A DNA stretch of 50,891 bases from Burkholderiales bacterium (GTDB lineage Bacteria; Pseudomonadota; Gammaproteobacteria; Burkholderiales; Burkholderiaceae_D): the NCBI GenBank assembly GCA_016200895.1, contig JACQDX010000032.1:1-50891 (forward strand), given 5' to 3'. A model generated the notes under the pieces. The model saw only the letters and a program-made list of their open reading frames with translations. It did not search any database and was not told the DNA's origin. Positions 37,674 to 47,578 of this stretch are shown piece after piece. A program made the position numbers and the translations under genes. The number at the start of each line of letters is the position of its first letter. Position 1 is the first letter of the stretch.

Positions 37674-38468
37674 ATGACTTTTAAACCTGCTCATTTGCTG
37701 GTAGTACTTCTTGCAACTGCCCTGCCCGCAATGGCCCAAAATCTGGCTACGGTTAACGGCAAGGCTATTCCAGCCAGCCAACTCGAATTATTAGTAAAAC
37801 AAGCAGTAGCGCAAGGCCAACAGCAGGATACGCCTCAGTTACTTGCTCAGATCAAGCAAAGCCTGATCGCCAATGAAGTATTGATACAAGAGGCAGAAAA
37901 ATCTGGCTTGGCAAAGAATTCTGAAGTAAAACAAGCCATAGAACAGGCTCGCCAAACCATCCTGGTTCGTGCAATGATGATTGACTACCTGAAAAAGAAC
38001 CCTGTGACGGATGCAGAAGTTCAAGCCGAATACGATAAATTGAAGGCTCAGGCGGGTGACAAAGAATATCACCTGTACCACATCATGCTTGATACAGAAG
38101 ATGAAGCAAAAGCCATGATTTCCAAATTGAAGGGTGGCGCTAAATTTGAAGAGCTGGCCAAGCAATCCAAAGATCCTGGCACGGCAACCAAAGGCGGCGA
38201 TCTGGAATGGTCCACACCAAACAACTGGCCACCAGCATTTACTCAGGCATTTACCAAACTGCAAAAAGGTCAATTTACAGAAACTCCTGTAAAACTGACT
38301 GATGGTCAGGGTAAAGACAAGTTCCACATCATCAAACTGGATGACACGCGTACAGCAAAATTCCCGACAGTTGAAGAAGTAAGACGTGAATTTGTTGATG
38401 GCATTTCTCAGCAACGTATCCAGGCTTATCAACAGTCCTTGATCAAAAAAGCTAAAGTTCAACCGTAA
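37674..38468 (+). CDS. Periplasmic parvulin-type peptidyl-prolyl isomerase
   Basis: The 264-residue protein has a signal peptide (about 1-21, ending AMAQ), a SurA/PrsA-like N-terminal helical chaperone part (about 23-125) and a parvulin domain (about 128-225: YHLYHIMLDTEDEAKAMISKL, FEELAKQSKDPGTATKGGDLEWSTP). It probably folds exported proteins in the periplasm. Family length is about 260. It follows the bolA-like gene by 50 bp and ends before a strong terminator. Confidence 0.92.
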   Translation: MTFKPAHLLVVLLATALPAMAQNLATVNGKAIPASQLELLVKQAVAQGQQQDTPQLLAQIKQSLIANEVLIQEAEKSGLAKNSEVKQAIEQARQTILVRAMMIDYLKKNPVTDAEVQAEYDKLKAQAGDKEYHLYHIMLDTEDEAKAMISKLKGGAKFEELAKQSKDPGTATKGGDLEWSTPNNWPPAFTQAFTKLQKGQFTETPVKLTDGQGKDKFHIIKLDDTRTAKFPTVEEVRREFVDGISQQRIQAYQQSLIKKAKVQP

Positions 38469-38484
38469 TCAAGTTATACCGTAT

Positions 38485-38514
38485 TAAAAAAGAGGCGCTT
38501 GCGCCTCTTTTGCA
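38485..38514. terminator. Bidirectional terminator between the isomerase and the solute-binding gene
   Basis: AAAAGAGGCGC-TT-GCGCCTCTTTT is a perfect 11-bp dyad flanked by A and T tracts between two convergent genes. It works in either direction. Confidence 0.88.
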
Positions 38515-38538
38515 TTTCTGAAAGCTGCTTAACGCTTC

Positions 38539-39279
38539 CTACTGATATTTATTGATAATGCTGCTTAATTTGCCATTACGCTGCAATTCAAGCAAGCCCT
38601 TATCCAGTTGCTCTATGATTTGTGCAGCCTGGGGATGGCCCTTACTGACACCAAAATGCAGGGGATATTTTTCTGTCTGCGGCAGATTAAGTATTTTGTA
38701 AGTGCTCATATCCAGAGGTAAAAGACTCAGGCGCGCAAATCCCCATAATACTTCCTGCATATCCACCACGATGTCGCAATGACCACGCTCAATTTTGCGC
38801 ACGAGGCTGGTATAGCTGGTCGCCCCGCTCTCAATTGCCGATGCTGGCAATTTGGTATAGAAGGTAGATGAACCGTGCAATGAACACACTTTGTATTTTT
38901 CCAGATCACTTAATACTTGCAGGGGTGCTTGCGAGAAACGTTTGGCCGAATACAAATAGGAAGGTGTAAGGCTATGATAACCATGAGAAAACAGGTAAAT
39001 CTTTTCGCGCTCAGGGTTCTTGAATACCGACATCACGATATCGAAGCCCTCACGCGCCTGCACTTCAGCCAGGCAACGCGCCCAAGGCCTGAGTTCTATT
39101 TTGGGATCAGCAAAGATATTTCGCAAAATATCTGCTGACAAACCCTCAACTGGCGTTCCCGCAGCCTTGATATAAGACATGGGTGGCCAATTGCTATCTC
39201 CTCCACAGGCACGCAAACGCTCCGCTGCACCAGCGTCACGCAAAACAAATAACACGGCAAAGAATAGCAAATATCGCAT
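38539..39279 (-). CDS. Periplasmic solute-binding protein (family 3 type)
   Basis: The 246-residue protein has a signal peptide (about 1-18, cleavage near AGAAE) and a type 3 (amino-acid-binding type) fold: RACGGDSNWPPMSY, WARCLAEVQAREGFDIVMSVFKNPER, CDIVVDMQEVLWG, QLDKGLLELQRNGKLSSIINKY. It binds a small polar ligand, which cannot be named. No permease or ATPase gene is adjacent, so it may be an orphan binding protein serving a distant transporter or a sensor. Confidence 0.85.
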   Translation of the reverse strand: MRYLLFFAVLFVLRDAGAAERLRACGGDSNWPPMSYIKAAGTPVEGLSADILRNIFADPKIELRPWARCLAEVQAREGFDIVMSVFKNPEREKIYLFSHGYHSLTPSYLYSAKRFSQAPLQVLSDLEKYKVCSLHGSSTFYTKLPASAIESGATSYTSLVRKIERGHCDIVVDMQEVLWGFARLSLLPLDMSTYKILNLPQTEKYPLHFGVSKGHPQAAQIIEQLDKGLLELQRNGKLSSIINKYQ

Positions 39280-39393
39280 TTATCTAGAGAAAGTTTCCCT
39301 GGCGATTCATTATAAGGAAAGCTGCCGACCTCAAGCGCTTTAATCTGGATTTAAAATGTAAATCATCTTCATAAAGAGGAGGGCAAATGAAAC

Positions 39394-39421
39394 GGGCGAA
39401 ATCATTTCCATGATTTCGCCC
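39394..39421 (-). terminator. Terminator candidate after purL
   Basis: GGGCGAAATCA pairs perfectly with TGATTTCGCCC (6-nt loop) 45-72 bp past the purL stop. On the minus strand it is followed by GTTTCATTT, a weak T-tract. Confidence 0.65.
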
Positions 39422-39465
39422 ATTACAGCGATTCTACAAAACTACAGTTTAGTTAAGTAAAAAGA

Positions 39466-42400
39466 TCAGCCAACAAAAACACGCGCATTGCGGAACATGC
39501 GCATCCATGGAGAATCTTCACCCCAGCCATCAGGATGCCATGAATGCAATACTGATCGGAATACACGCTCTGCATGCGGCATCAACACAGTAAAGCGCCC
39601 GTCTTCATTGGTGACTGAGGTAATACCTTGTGGCGAACCATTCGGGTTGTAAGGATAGGCTTCCGTCGCCAGGCCGGCATTGTTGATGAAGCGCATGGCA
39701 ACCTGCGCACTGGCAATATCACCCGTCGTTGAAAAGTCAGCAAAACCTTCGCCATGCGCAATAGCGATAGGTGTTTGCGTGCCAGCCATACCCTGGAAGA
39801 AGATGGACGCAGACTCAGCCACTTCCACCATGGCAAAACGACCCTCGAATTGCTCAGACTTGTTTTTGGTGAATTTAGGCCAGGCCTGTGCGCCAGGGAT
39901 GATGGATTTCAAATTACTCATCATCTGGCAGCCATTACAGATACCCAGACCAAAGGTGTCATCGCGATGGAAGAATTGCGAGAACTGATCAGACATCATT
40001 GCATTGAACAAAATGGTTTTTGCCCAGCCCTCACCTGCCCCCAGCACATCACCATAAGAGAAGCCACCAACGGCGATCAAGCCCTTGAAATCAGCCAGCT
40101 TTACACGACCAGCAATCAGATCACTCATGTGTACGTCCACTGCTTCAAAGCCGGACTTATGCATGACGTAAGCAGTTTCTATATGCGAATTCACGCCTTG
40201 CTCACGCAGAATAGCGACCTTGGGGCGCACGCCAGTCGCAATGAATGGCGCTGCCACGTCTTGCTGTGGATCGAAACTCAATTTAGGCTGCATGCCGGGA
40301 TCATTCGCATCAATGATGCGTGCATATTCAGCATCAGCACCTGCCGGATTATCGCGCAGGCGCGCGATTTGCCAGCTGGTTTTACTCCATAGCTGGTGCA
40401 ATGCCGTTCTTGGTTGCGAATAGATTTGCCTGGCGTCACGAGTAAACTCGATAATGCCACTATTGTTTGGTTTGCCAATGATATGGCTGCAGGCACCCAG
40501 ATTAAAGCTGCGCAAGACATCCATGACTTCTGAACGTTGCTCAGTGCACACTTGTATGACAGCACCCAGCTCTTCATTGAACAAGGCACGCAATGTCATG
40601 TCATTACGACGTTCAGATACCTGGCTGGCCCAGTTCTTGGCATCACCCTGGTCTGCTGCATGCTCGCTATCCATGGTCAGGATATCGAGATTGACGGACA
40701 AGCCAGCACGACCAGCAAAGGCCATTTCACACAGGCTGGCGTACAGGCCACCGTCAGAGCGGTCATGGTAAGCCAGCAATTTGTCTTCGCTATTCAACTG
40801 CTGGATAGCAGCGAAGAAAGCTTTGAGGTCTTCCGCACTATCGACATCTGGTGCATCGTTGCCCAACTGCTGCATGACTTGCGCGAAGCAGGATGCACCC
40901 AGGCGATTCTTGCCACGGCCCAGATCGATCAGAATCAGGCTGGTATCACCCTGGTCCAAACGTATCTGTGGCGTCAGCGACTTGCGCACATCATAGACGG
41001 GCGAGAAGGCAGAAATAATCAGCGATACCGGTGAAGTCACAGCCTTGCCTTGGCCTTCATCCTTCCAGGTAGTGCGCATGGAAAGAGAATCCTTACCCAC
41101 CGGGATACTGATACCCAGCGCAGGGCACAATTCCATGCCCACGGCCTTTACCGTATCAAACAAGGCGGCATCCTGGCCAGGTTGGCCACAGGCAGCCATC
41201 CAGTTGGCAGACAGTTTGATATCCGAAATATCCCTGATCGGCGCAGCAGCGATATTGGTGATGGCTTCGCCGACCGCCATACGGCCAGATGCAGCAGCAT
41301 CGATCACGGCCAGCGGTGTACGCTCACCCATGGACATGGCTTCGCCGAGATAGCCTTCCAGGCTCATGGTGGTCACGGCGCAATCAGCCACCGGCACTTG
41401 CCATGGTCCGACCATCTGGTCACGTACCGAAGTAGCACCAACCGTGCGGTCACCAATGGTGATCAGGAAGGATTTATCGGCGACCGTCGGCAAGCTCAAG
41501 ACACGCTCTGCGGCGACCTGCAAGTCAATACCTGTCAAATCAATTTTAGGGAAATCATTGCTGACGTGAGTAACATCCCTGTGCATTTTTGGTGGTTTGC
41601 CCAGCAAGACATTCATGGGCATATCGACTGGCGACGTGTCATTCAGCGGATCGATGACGCGCAATTGACGTTCTTCAGTCGCGGTACCAACCACGGCAAA
41701 CGGGCAACGCTCACGCTCACAGAAATGGCGGAACAGCTCCAGGCTTTCTGGTGCTATGCCCAGGACATAACGCTCCTGCGATTCATTACTCCAGATTTCT
41801 TTCGGGGCCATGCCGCTCTCTTCCAGCGGCACTTTACGCAAATCAAACAAGGCCCCTCGTTTGGCATCGTTGGTGATTTCCGGGAAGGCATTCGACAAAC
41901 CACCGGCACCGACGTCATGGATGGACAGGACAGGATTATCATCACCCAACTGCCAGCAAGAATTGATGACCTCTTGCGCACGACGTTCCATTTCTGGGTT
42001 GCCACGCTGCACAGAATCAAAATCCAGATCTGCCGTATTGGTACCAGTCGCCATGGAAGACGCCGCACTGCCGCCCATGCCTATGCGCATGCCGGGGCCA
42101 CCCAGTTGTATCAGCAGGCTGCCTACCGGCAGATCATTCTTTTTGGTGTGCTTGTCGGAGATATTGCCGATACCACCAGCAATCATGATGGGCTTGTGAT
42201 AGCCATATACCGTACCACCGACGTTTTGTTCGAAGGTACGGAAATAACCACCCAGAACAGGACGACCAAATTCATTATTGAAAGCCGCACCACCCAAAGG
42301 ACCTTCTATCATGATCTGCAGCGGTGAAGCGATGCGATCTGGCTTGCCATAGACATCAGCGCTGACTGCGGCAGTCAGGCTATCACCTGCGTTTTCCCAA

Positions 42401-43461
42401 GCCTGGCGGGCGCCTGGCAACATCAGGTTGGAAACAGTAAAGCCGGTCAGGCCCGCTTTTGGACGGGCACCGCGACCTGTGGCACCTTCGTCGCGAATTT
42501 CACCACCAGCGCCAGTAGAGGCACCTGGGAATGGGGAAATTGCTGTAGGGTGATTATGTGTTTCCACCTTCATCAGGGTATGCGTCAGCTCTTCTGTGAC
42601 CTGATATACCTGGTCTTTACCGGAGGGGAAGAAACGATTGACGACCGCACCTTCCATAATGGAAGAATTATCGCTATAGGCAACGATGGTGCCTTTGGGT
42701 TGCAACTCGTGGGTATTCTTGATCATCTGGAACAGGGATTTATCCTGTTTCTGACCATCAATCGTCCAGTCTGCATTGAAAATCTTGTGACGGCAATGTT
42801 CGCTGTTCGCCTGGGCAAACATCATCAGCTCAACGTCTGTAGGATTGCGCTTGGCCGCGGTAAAGGCATCGACCAGATATTCGATCTCGTCATCCGACAA
42901 GGCCAGACCCAGTTCGCTATTGGCGTGCAACAGGGCTGCCTGGCCACCTTGCAGTACATCTACATGCTCCAGCTCTTTGGCGACCAGCTCAGAGAACAGT
43001 GTCTGGGCTTGCTGCGCACCGGCCAACACCATTTCTGTCATACGGTCATGCAAAAGTGCGGCTACCTGTTCACGGCTATTATCAGCAAGCTTTTTAGCTC
43101 CGCCCAGCAAACCAGTTTTTACCTGCACGTAGTAAATAATGCCGCGTTCCAGGCGGTGGATATGCGTCATGCCGCAATTGTGGACGATATCCGTGGCTTT
43201 GCTGGCCCATGGCGAGATCGTGCCAAAGCGCGGGATCACGACAAACACATCACCTTCGCTGCTGGCAGCAAAGGCATCGCCATACACCAGCAGGGCATCC
43301 AGGCGATCAGCGTCTTCCTTGAGCAGTTCAGATGCCGCATCGACAAAATGAACATAACGTCCGCTAACGCCGATAATATTGGCATCAACAGCTTGCAAAC
43401 GAGAGAGAAGACCGGAGGTACGAAAAGCAGACAGGGCGTTGGAGCCTGGCAATATCAACAT
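39466..43461 (-). CDS. purL: Phosphoribosylformylglycinamidine synthase, large single-chain form
   Basis: The 1331-residue enzyme converts FGAR, glutamine and ATP to FGAM in purine synthesis. It is the large Gram-negative form: PurS-like N-terminus, linker, two PurM-like ATP domains ([35 protein letters not shown]; later [17 protein letters not shown] and HDRSDGGL), and a C-terminal glutaminase with C1178 (GICNGCQMM), H1296 and E1298 (MPHAERVF). I use the ATG at 43461 ([14 protein letters not shown]), the family start; the longer frame adds 15 residues. No PurR or riboswitch motif was seen upstream. Confidence 0.97.
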   Translation of the reverse strand: MLILPGSNALSAFRTSGLLSRLQAVDANIIGVSGRYVHFVDAASELLKEDADRLDALLVYGDAFAASSEGDVFVVIPRFGTISPWASKATDIVHNCGMTHIHRLERGIIYYVQVKTGLLGGAKKLADNSREQVAALLHDRMTEMVLAGAQQAQTLFSELVAKELEHVDVLQGGQAALLHANSELGLALSDDEIEYLVDAFTAAKRNPTDVELMMFAQANSEHCRHKIFNADWTIDGQKQDKSLFQMIKNTHELQPKGTIVAYSDNSSIMEGAVVNRFFPSGKDQVYQVTEELTHTLMKVETHNHPTAISPFPGASTGAGGEIRDEGATGRGARPKAGLTGFTVSNLMLPGARQAWENAGDSLTAAVSADVYGKPDRIASPLQIMIEGPLGGAAFNNEFGRPVLGGYFRTFEQNVGGTVYGYHKPIMIAGGIGNISDKHTKKNDLPVGSLLIQLGGPGMRIGMGGSAASSMATGTNTADLDFDSVQRGNPEMERRAQEVINSCWQLGDDNPVLSIHDVGAGGLSNAFPEITNDAKRGALFDLRKVPLEESGMAPKEIWSNESQERYVLGIAPESLELFRHFCERERCPFAVVGTATEERQLRVIDPLNDTSPVDMPMNVLLGKPPKMHRDVTHVSNDFPKIDLTGIDLQVAAERVLSLPTVADKSFLITIGDRTVGATSVRDQMVGPWQVPVADCAVTTMSLEGYLGEAMSMGERTPLAVIDAAASGRMAVGEAITNIAAAPIRDISDIKLSANWMAACGQPGQDAALFDTVKAVGMELCPALGISIPVGKDSLSMRTTWKDEGQGKAVTSPVSLIISAFSPVYDVRKSLTPQIRLDQGDTSLILIDLGRGKNRLGASCFAQVMQQLGNDAPDVDSAEDLKAFFAAIQQLNSEDKLLAYHDRSDGGLYASLCEMAFAGRAGLSVNLDILTMDSEHAADQGDAKNWASQVSERRNDMTLRALFNEELGAVIQVCTEQRSEVMDVLRSFNLGACSHIIGKPNNSGIIEFTRDARQIYSQPRTALHQLWSKTSWQIARLRDNPAGADAEYARIIDANDPGMQPKLSFDPQQDVAAPFIATGVRPKVAILREQGVNSHIETAYVMHKSGFEAVDVHMSDLIAGRVKLADFKGLIAVGGFSYGDVLGAGEGWAKTILFNAMMSDQFSQFFHRDDTFGLGICNGCQMMSNLKSIIPGAQAWPKFTKNKSEQFEGRFAMVEVAESASIFFQGMAGTQTPIAIAHGEGFADFSTTGDIASAQVAMRFINNAGLATEAYPYNPNGSPQGITSVTNEDGRFTVLMPHAERVFRSVLHSWHPDGWGEDSPWMRMFRNARVFVG

Positions 43462-43594
43462 GGTGAGCGAGGTAGTTGAGGCAATGTACACAAACCTGCA
43501 GTGCACATATGCTGGTTGAATCAGAAAGCGTGATTATACCTTGATGCCCAACCCGACTCCAGACGCCAGCAGGAAGAAATTGCCTTACCTGCCA

Positions 43595-43616
43595 AACTCA
43601 ATTCATAAACAGGGTG
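43595..43616. repeat. 22-bp trace matching the end of the MITE-like repeat
   Basis: AACTCA-A-TTCATAAACAGGGTG matches the left end of copy B in 21 of 22 positions. It overlaps the last codons and stop codon of the glycosyltransferase gene. The rest of the element is absent. A chance match of this quality in 51 kb is very unlikely. Confidence 0.6.
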
Positions 43617-45283
43617 CTACGGCCAATTTTTTTACTATTTTTGAATTTATGCGCATATCTTTTATCATTAAAGCCTGCCAGATCTTCATCCAGCACCACC
43701 AAACTGACCAGTTGCTCATTAGTAATTTTATCAAAAGCAGTATCTGAAACAACAATATCGTTCTTGTGCAGTTTAATTCCCCAAAACAAATCACTGCTAC
43801 GGCTCTCGACTACCCGTACTGGTCGCTTTAAATAAAATGGCAACGAAGATTGATGTTCAAACACTTTGAACAAAAATACTTCTCGCTTGTCAGGCGCGGC
43901 ATTCAATTCAGTCACCAGCGGCTGAGTAGAAGTCCATTGGGCTGATGCTTGCAAAACACCGATAAACGCCAGCAACATCAGTGCTGGCAAAACGATGAAT
44001 GGAAATATCCCGACATCAGGTTTGCGCCATACAACAACAGCAACACATATACTTAGCATGCAGGCTGATGCCATAAAGGTTTGTAAAAATTGCTTCCCAT
44101 CCAAGCCATAAATCATCAGGGAAGATATCTGGTGATTCACCTGCTTACCTGCCCACCAGGCAATAACACCAAACAAAACTGCCAAAGCAATACCCACAAG
44201 CGCCCTGCCCCATGCTGCGCCAAAGCTCCTATCCTCTAAAGCGATGGCTAATTGCAGTGCAGCCAATGGCATGACAACGACAAGATAATAATTTGCCTTG
44301 GCACTGGATAAAGAAAATAACAAGACTGGCATGATCCAGGCGCAAGCCAGGAAGAAATGCAGCGTTCGCTGCGCTTGCTGGCGTGATCTGACAAGCAAAA
44401 GCACGGGCAAAAAGAAAGACCAGGGAAAGAGATACAGCACCATCCTTGGCAAGTAATACCACCAGGCACCGGCATAATAATCATGTGGCTCGCGCTTGCC
44501 CAAAAAACGCAACACATGTTCATTGATAAAATAAAACCAGGCAAATATAGGCTCAGCCAGGATGGCGGCAATATGCCATGGCAAGGCAATCAACAAGAAA
44601 ATACCAATTGCCCTGGCATTAAACCAGGCCAGTATTCTCTTGAAAAAATCACCTGTCGAGCTGGAAAACAGGATGGTGAAAACGAATGTCACAGCCACAA
44701 ACAAAATGATCGCCACAAAGCCCTTGGCCAGCAAGGCAAATGCCAGAAATCCCAAGGACCAGTTAAGCTTCTTTTTTTCACCAGAGATACTGTACAGGTA
44801 GCCGAACATCAGCGCCCCCGTCAGAAATACCGTCAGCAGCATATCAAACATCAGGGTGCGCGACATTGCCATGACACCCAAGCCACTGATAAACATCAAG
44901 GCAGCCAGCCGCGAGGCAGCAACACGCTCTATCTGGCGTCCGAACCACAAAATCAAAGCTACGCATGAGAGTGCTGACATAGCCGGTACCAATCGTGCAG
45001 CCCATTCATTTTCACCAAAGAAAGCAAAGGAAATCGCCGTCAGCCAATACAGCAAGGGCGGCTTTTCCATATAGGCCAGACCATTCAAATGTGGAATGAT
45101 CCAGTGATGCCAGTCGCCCGATGCCAGCATCTCCCTTGGGATTTCTGCATACAGGCCTTCATTATTGTCCAATATGGGATAGCAACCGAGGCCATAAGCC
45201 AAAAAGAAGATGGTAAGCAACCATACCAACCAGGCAGGTATGGTGGGTTGACACACTTCAGAATTGGCTTGCACAACATTCAT
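43598..45283 (-). CDS. ArnT-like membrane glycosyltransferase (GT-C, PMT family)
   Basis: The 561-residue protein has about a dozen transmembrane segments and the ArnT/PMT N-terminal signature D39NNEGLYAEIPREMLASGDW with acidic D39/E42, then HLNGLAYMEKPPLLYW (66-80). Such enzymes move a sugar from undecaprenyl phosphate to lipid A or another periplasmic acceptor. The aminoarabinose pathway genes (arnBCAD) are not nearby, so the donor is unknown. The last residues STLFMN and stop coincide with the repeat trace at 43595-43616, so the C-terminus may be altered. It is 92 bp upstream of purL. Confidence 0.9.
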   Translation of the reverse strand: MNVVQANSEVCQPTIPAWLVWLLTIFFLAYGLGCYPILDNNEGLYAEIPREMLASGDWHHWIIPHLNGLAYMEKPPLLYWLTAISFAFFGENEWAARLVPAMSALSCVALILWFGRQIERVAASRLAALMFISGLGVMAMSRTLMFDMLLTVFLTGALMFGYLYSISGEKKKLNWSLGFLAFALLAKGFVAIILFVAVTFVFTILFSSSTGDFFKRILAWFNARAIGIFLLIALPWHIAAILAEPIFAWFYFINEHVLRFLGKREPHDYYAGAWWYYLPRMVLYLFPWSFFLPVLLLVRSRQQAQRTLHFFLACAWIMPVLLFSLSSAKANYYLVVVMPLAALQLAIALEDRSFGAAWGRALVGIALAVLFGVIAWWAGKQVNHQISSLMIYGLDGKQFLQTFMASACMLSICVAVVVWRKPDVGIFPFIVLPALMLLAFIGVLQASAQWTSTQPLVTELNAAPDKREVFLFKVFEHQSSLPFYLKRPVRVVESRSSDLFWGIKLHKNDIVVSDTAFDKITNEQLVSLVVLDEDLAGFNDKRYAHKFKNSKKIGRSTLFMN

Positions 45284-45373
45284 AGATGGAACGATTTATT
45301 TCCCACAAAAAGGGGACTTGTCTCAATTTAATTTTCAAGTAGCGAACTTTATCCACTCTTGGTGAATAAAGCA

Positions 45374-45405
45374 AAAAAAGACAAGCAAAACTGCTTGTCT
45401 TTTTG
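45374..45405 (-). terminator. Rho-independent terminator after the EAL-HDOD gene
   Basis: AAAAAGACAAGCA pairs perfectly with TGCTTGTCTTTTT around a 4-nt loop, 17-50 bp past the stop at 45423. The T-tract on the minus strand (TTTTTTTGC) is present. Confidence 0.88.
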
Positions 45406-45422
45406 ATTAAAGTACAGCTTGA

Positions 45423-46640
45423 TCAGGCTACAGAAGCAACATTTTTTGCCCAAACCAGCGCCGCCATATGTGCAGCATTCAAATCTGGCGGCGTAATCTT
45501 CAAGGACTCTGCCAGAGAGCCGACCAGCATGCTATTCAATTCGCATGCTTCAGCCAGTGCCAGGAATGGTCCATAAGTACCGCCACGGGAGATCAATGCC
45601 TCAGTGACCACTTCAGGTAATTGTATCGATGACAGCACTTCTTCCATAGGAATACCCAAGAGCCTATCCAGCAAAGAGAACATACCTGCCACGAACAGGT
45701 TTTCTGCTTCACTCTTGGACATTTTTCCTTGTCCCAAAATTTCAGCGAGGCGACCACGAACGATGGCAGTTTCCAGCAATACCGGGGAATAACCACTGGT
45801 ACTGGCCGTTGCCAATAACAGGGTGAGCCATCGATATAAAGGGCTATAACCCAGCATCTGAACTGCATGCTTCAAAGACTGCACTTCAGAGCGCAAACCA
45901 AATCCGGCAGAGTTAATGTAACGCAAAAGCTTATAAGCCAGAGTTGCATCGCGCTTGACCACAGCTTCAAGCTGCTGGATGTCAGCATTTTTTCTGACCA
46001 TTTCCATCAACTGCAAAATAGTCGTTTGTGATGTATTTAAAGTCTTGGGCGCAGTGCTTGGCCTTGGTGTCAGATGCAGCTTACCAACAAAGCTATCCAG
46101 GCCCAATGCTGAACATGCGTCGAAATCCTGCCACGCAGTGACATTGCGCGCCACCATGCGCACTGTCGATTGCTTCAATGTCGCATACACCTTGGCTTGC
46201 GATGCAAAATTGGCTGCATTCAATTTCACTTCAAGATGGGTGATTTGCGCAAAATAAGCGCGCTCCAGTGTTGTTACTTCTGCGCCACGCAGGCATATGC
46301 CATAACCTAGTTGACGCAACTCTGTCACTGCAGCAAGTGTATCTGGATCAGCAAAGTATTTTTTATGGAGTATCAGTACGGTATTCTTGGCCGGAAGTAA
46401 TTTCAAACCTTCAGCCTGCAATAATTCAGGTACAGCTTCCAGGAACAGTAAGCTATCGCCGAGCAAGAAACCCTTGTCGTCGTCATGCAATTGCACGGCA
46501 ACGAATTCTAGCAAGGCACTCAGGCTTTCTGTGCTTGCCTCTGTATTCTGATCCGGCTGTTGCCATGAAAATTGAAAACCAATGACTCGTTGCTTAGGAT
46601 CGAGTAAGGGTTCCCTTACGATGAAGCTTTCTTCTATCAT
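45423..46640 (-). CDS. HDOD protein with degenerate EAL domain (YuxH type)
   Basis: The 405-residue protein has an N-terminal EAL-like domain (about 1-195) and a C-terminal HDOD domain (about 200-390: TTILQLMEMVRKNADIQQLEAVVKRDATLAYKLLRYINSAGFG, IVRGRLAEILGQ, ENLFVAGMFSLLDRLLGIPMEEVL). The EAL motif itself is lost (GFQFSW in place of GYEALLRW), as are the metal-ligand residues I could look for, so it should not hydrolyse c-di-GMP. HDOD proteins of this type act in signalling. It follows the chemotaxis cluster in the same direction and has its own terminator. Confidence 0.9.
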   Translation of the reverse strand: MIEESFIVREPLLDPKQRVIGFQFSWQQPDQNTEASTESLSALLEFVAVQLHDDDKGFLLGDSLLFLEAVPELLQAEGLKLLPAKNTVLILHKKYFADPDTLAAVTELRQLGYGICLRGAEVTTLERAYFAQITHLEVKLNAANFASQAKVYATLKQSTVRMVARNVTAWQDFDACSALGLDSFVGKLHLTPRPSTAPKTLNTSQTTILQLMEMVRKNADIQQLEAVVKRDATLAYKLLRYINSAGFGLRSEVQSLKHAVQMLGYSPLYRWLTLLLATASTSGYSPVLLETAIVRGRLAEILGQGKMSKSEAENLFVAGMFSLLDRLLGIPMEEVLSSIQLPEVVTEALISRGGTYGPFLALAEACELNSMLVGSLAESLKITPPDLNAAHMAALVWAKNVASVA

Positions 46641-46821
46641 CTTAGTATTATTTATGTTGGATTAATATGATTGAAAAATTCAGAACTCAAGGTTGCTGAG
46701 CAAATCATCAAACAGATTCTGATTTGAACAAGCCCGGCATTGCGTTGCATATAGATTTGAGCACTAGTCAAAATAGCACTTTCAATCTGCCGTCGACTAG
46801 CATCAGCCGACTAATCAATCG

Positions 46822-47055
46822 TTAATTAAATTGCGCGAACCACGTAGTCACAAGAGTGGATATCTGCACTACCTCTTGTGAATTTGTAGCAGCAGCACCA
46901 CGGCGACAAGATTGATTTTGCGCACCCTCAACCACATACTTTGACCACTTGCACAAAACAAGACTATGCACACTCTTTTGCGACAGTCTGTCCATGTGCC
47001 GCGCTCTGCCCAGGAGATTTTCTGTTTGAGTATCTTGATTGACGGATAGACTCAT
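46822..47055 (-). CDS. Small protein downstream of cheY, unknown function
   Basis: The 77-residue frame begins with a strong ribosome site (AGGAGAGGAGA directly before ATG), 30 bp after the cheY stop on the same strand. The protein has 'RARHMDRLSQKSVHSLVLCKWSKYVVEG', two Cys, and a C-terminal helical stretch ending TWFAQF. No signal peptide or transmembrane segment. I do not recognise a family. The 181 bp between it and the EAL-HDOD gene (46641-46821) show nothing else. In many relatives cheZ occupies this place after cheY, but this protein has no CheZ motif. Confidence 0.6.
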   Translation of the reverse strand: MSLSVNQDTQTENLLGRARHMDRLSQKSVHSLVLCKWSKYVVEGAQNQSCRRGAAATNSQEVVQISTLVTTWFAQFN

Positions 47056-47085
47056 TCTCCTCTCCTGGGAAAGCTGAATGCTCTG

Positions 47086-47475
47086 CTACTTTCCTAATTT
47101 TTCGAAAATCTTTGTCAGTTTTTCATCCAGCGTGGCAGCAGTAAATGGCTTTACTACATAGCCATTTGCTCCCGCTTGTGCTGCGGCAATGATGTTTTCT
47201 TTTTTGGCTTCGGCAGTCACCATGAGTACCGGCATTTTTGACAAAGCTGGGTCAGCACGGATATGCTGCAACATCGTCAACCCGTCCATGTTAGGCATAT
47301 TCCAGTCTGAGATGACAAAATCGAAATCACCATTCTTCAGTTTTGCCAGTCCCATTGCACCGTCTTCTGCTTCATCGACATTGGAATATCCCAATTCTTT
47401 CAGCAAATTCCGCACTATGCGACGCATAGTAGAAAAGTCGTCGACTACTAAAAATTTGAGATTTTGATCGGCCAT
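47086..47475 (-). CDS. cheY: Chemotaxis response regulator CheY
   Basis: The 129-residue single receiver domain has the acidic pocket D12/D13, phosphorylation site D57, T87 and K109 as in E. coli CheY. Phosphorylated CheY binds the flagellar switch FliM. Length equals E. coli CheY (129). GGAG precedes the ATG by 7 bp. It lies 103 bp after cheB in the mcp-cheR-cheD-cheB-cheY order. Confidence 0.97.
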   Translation of the reverse strand: MADQNLKFLVVDDFSTMRRIVRNLLKELGYSNVDEAEDGAMGLAKLKNGDFDFVISDWNMPNMDGLTMLQHIRADPALSKMPVLMVTAEAKKENIIAAAQAGANGYVVKPFTAATLDEKLTKIFEKLGK

Positions 47476-47578
47476 GAATTACTCCACTATTTCTTTAAGG
47501 ACAGTTATTAGCATTATCGGACAAATTGAGATAAAACGGTGGTGAAATTGCTGTAACACATTAAATTCTATCAAAACG

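Noticed and set aside
41050..42327. Antisense open frame (425 codons) opposite purL
   Set aside because: It is a shadow of purL with His/Arg/Ile-rich composition and no recognisable domain.
47476..47578. Sigma-28-like -10 box (TCCGATAA) upstream of cheY on the minus strand
   Set aside because: There is no TAAA -35 at the right distance, so a flagellar sigma promoter is not supported.
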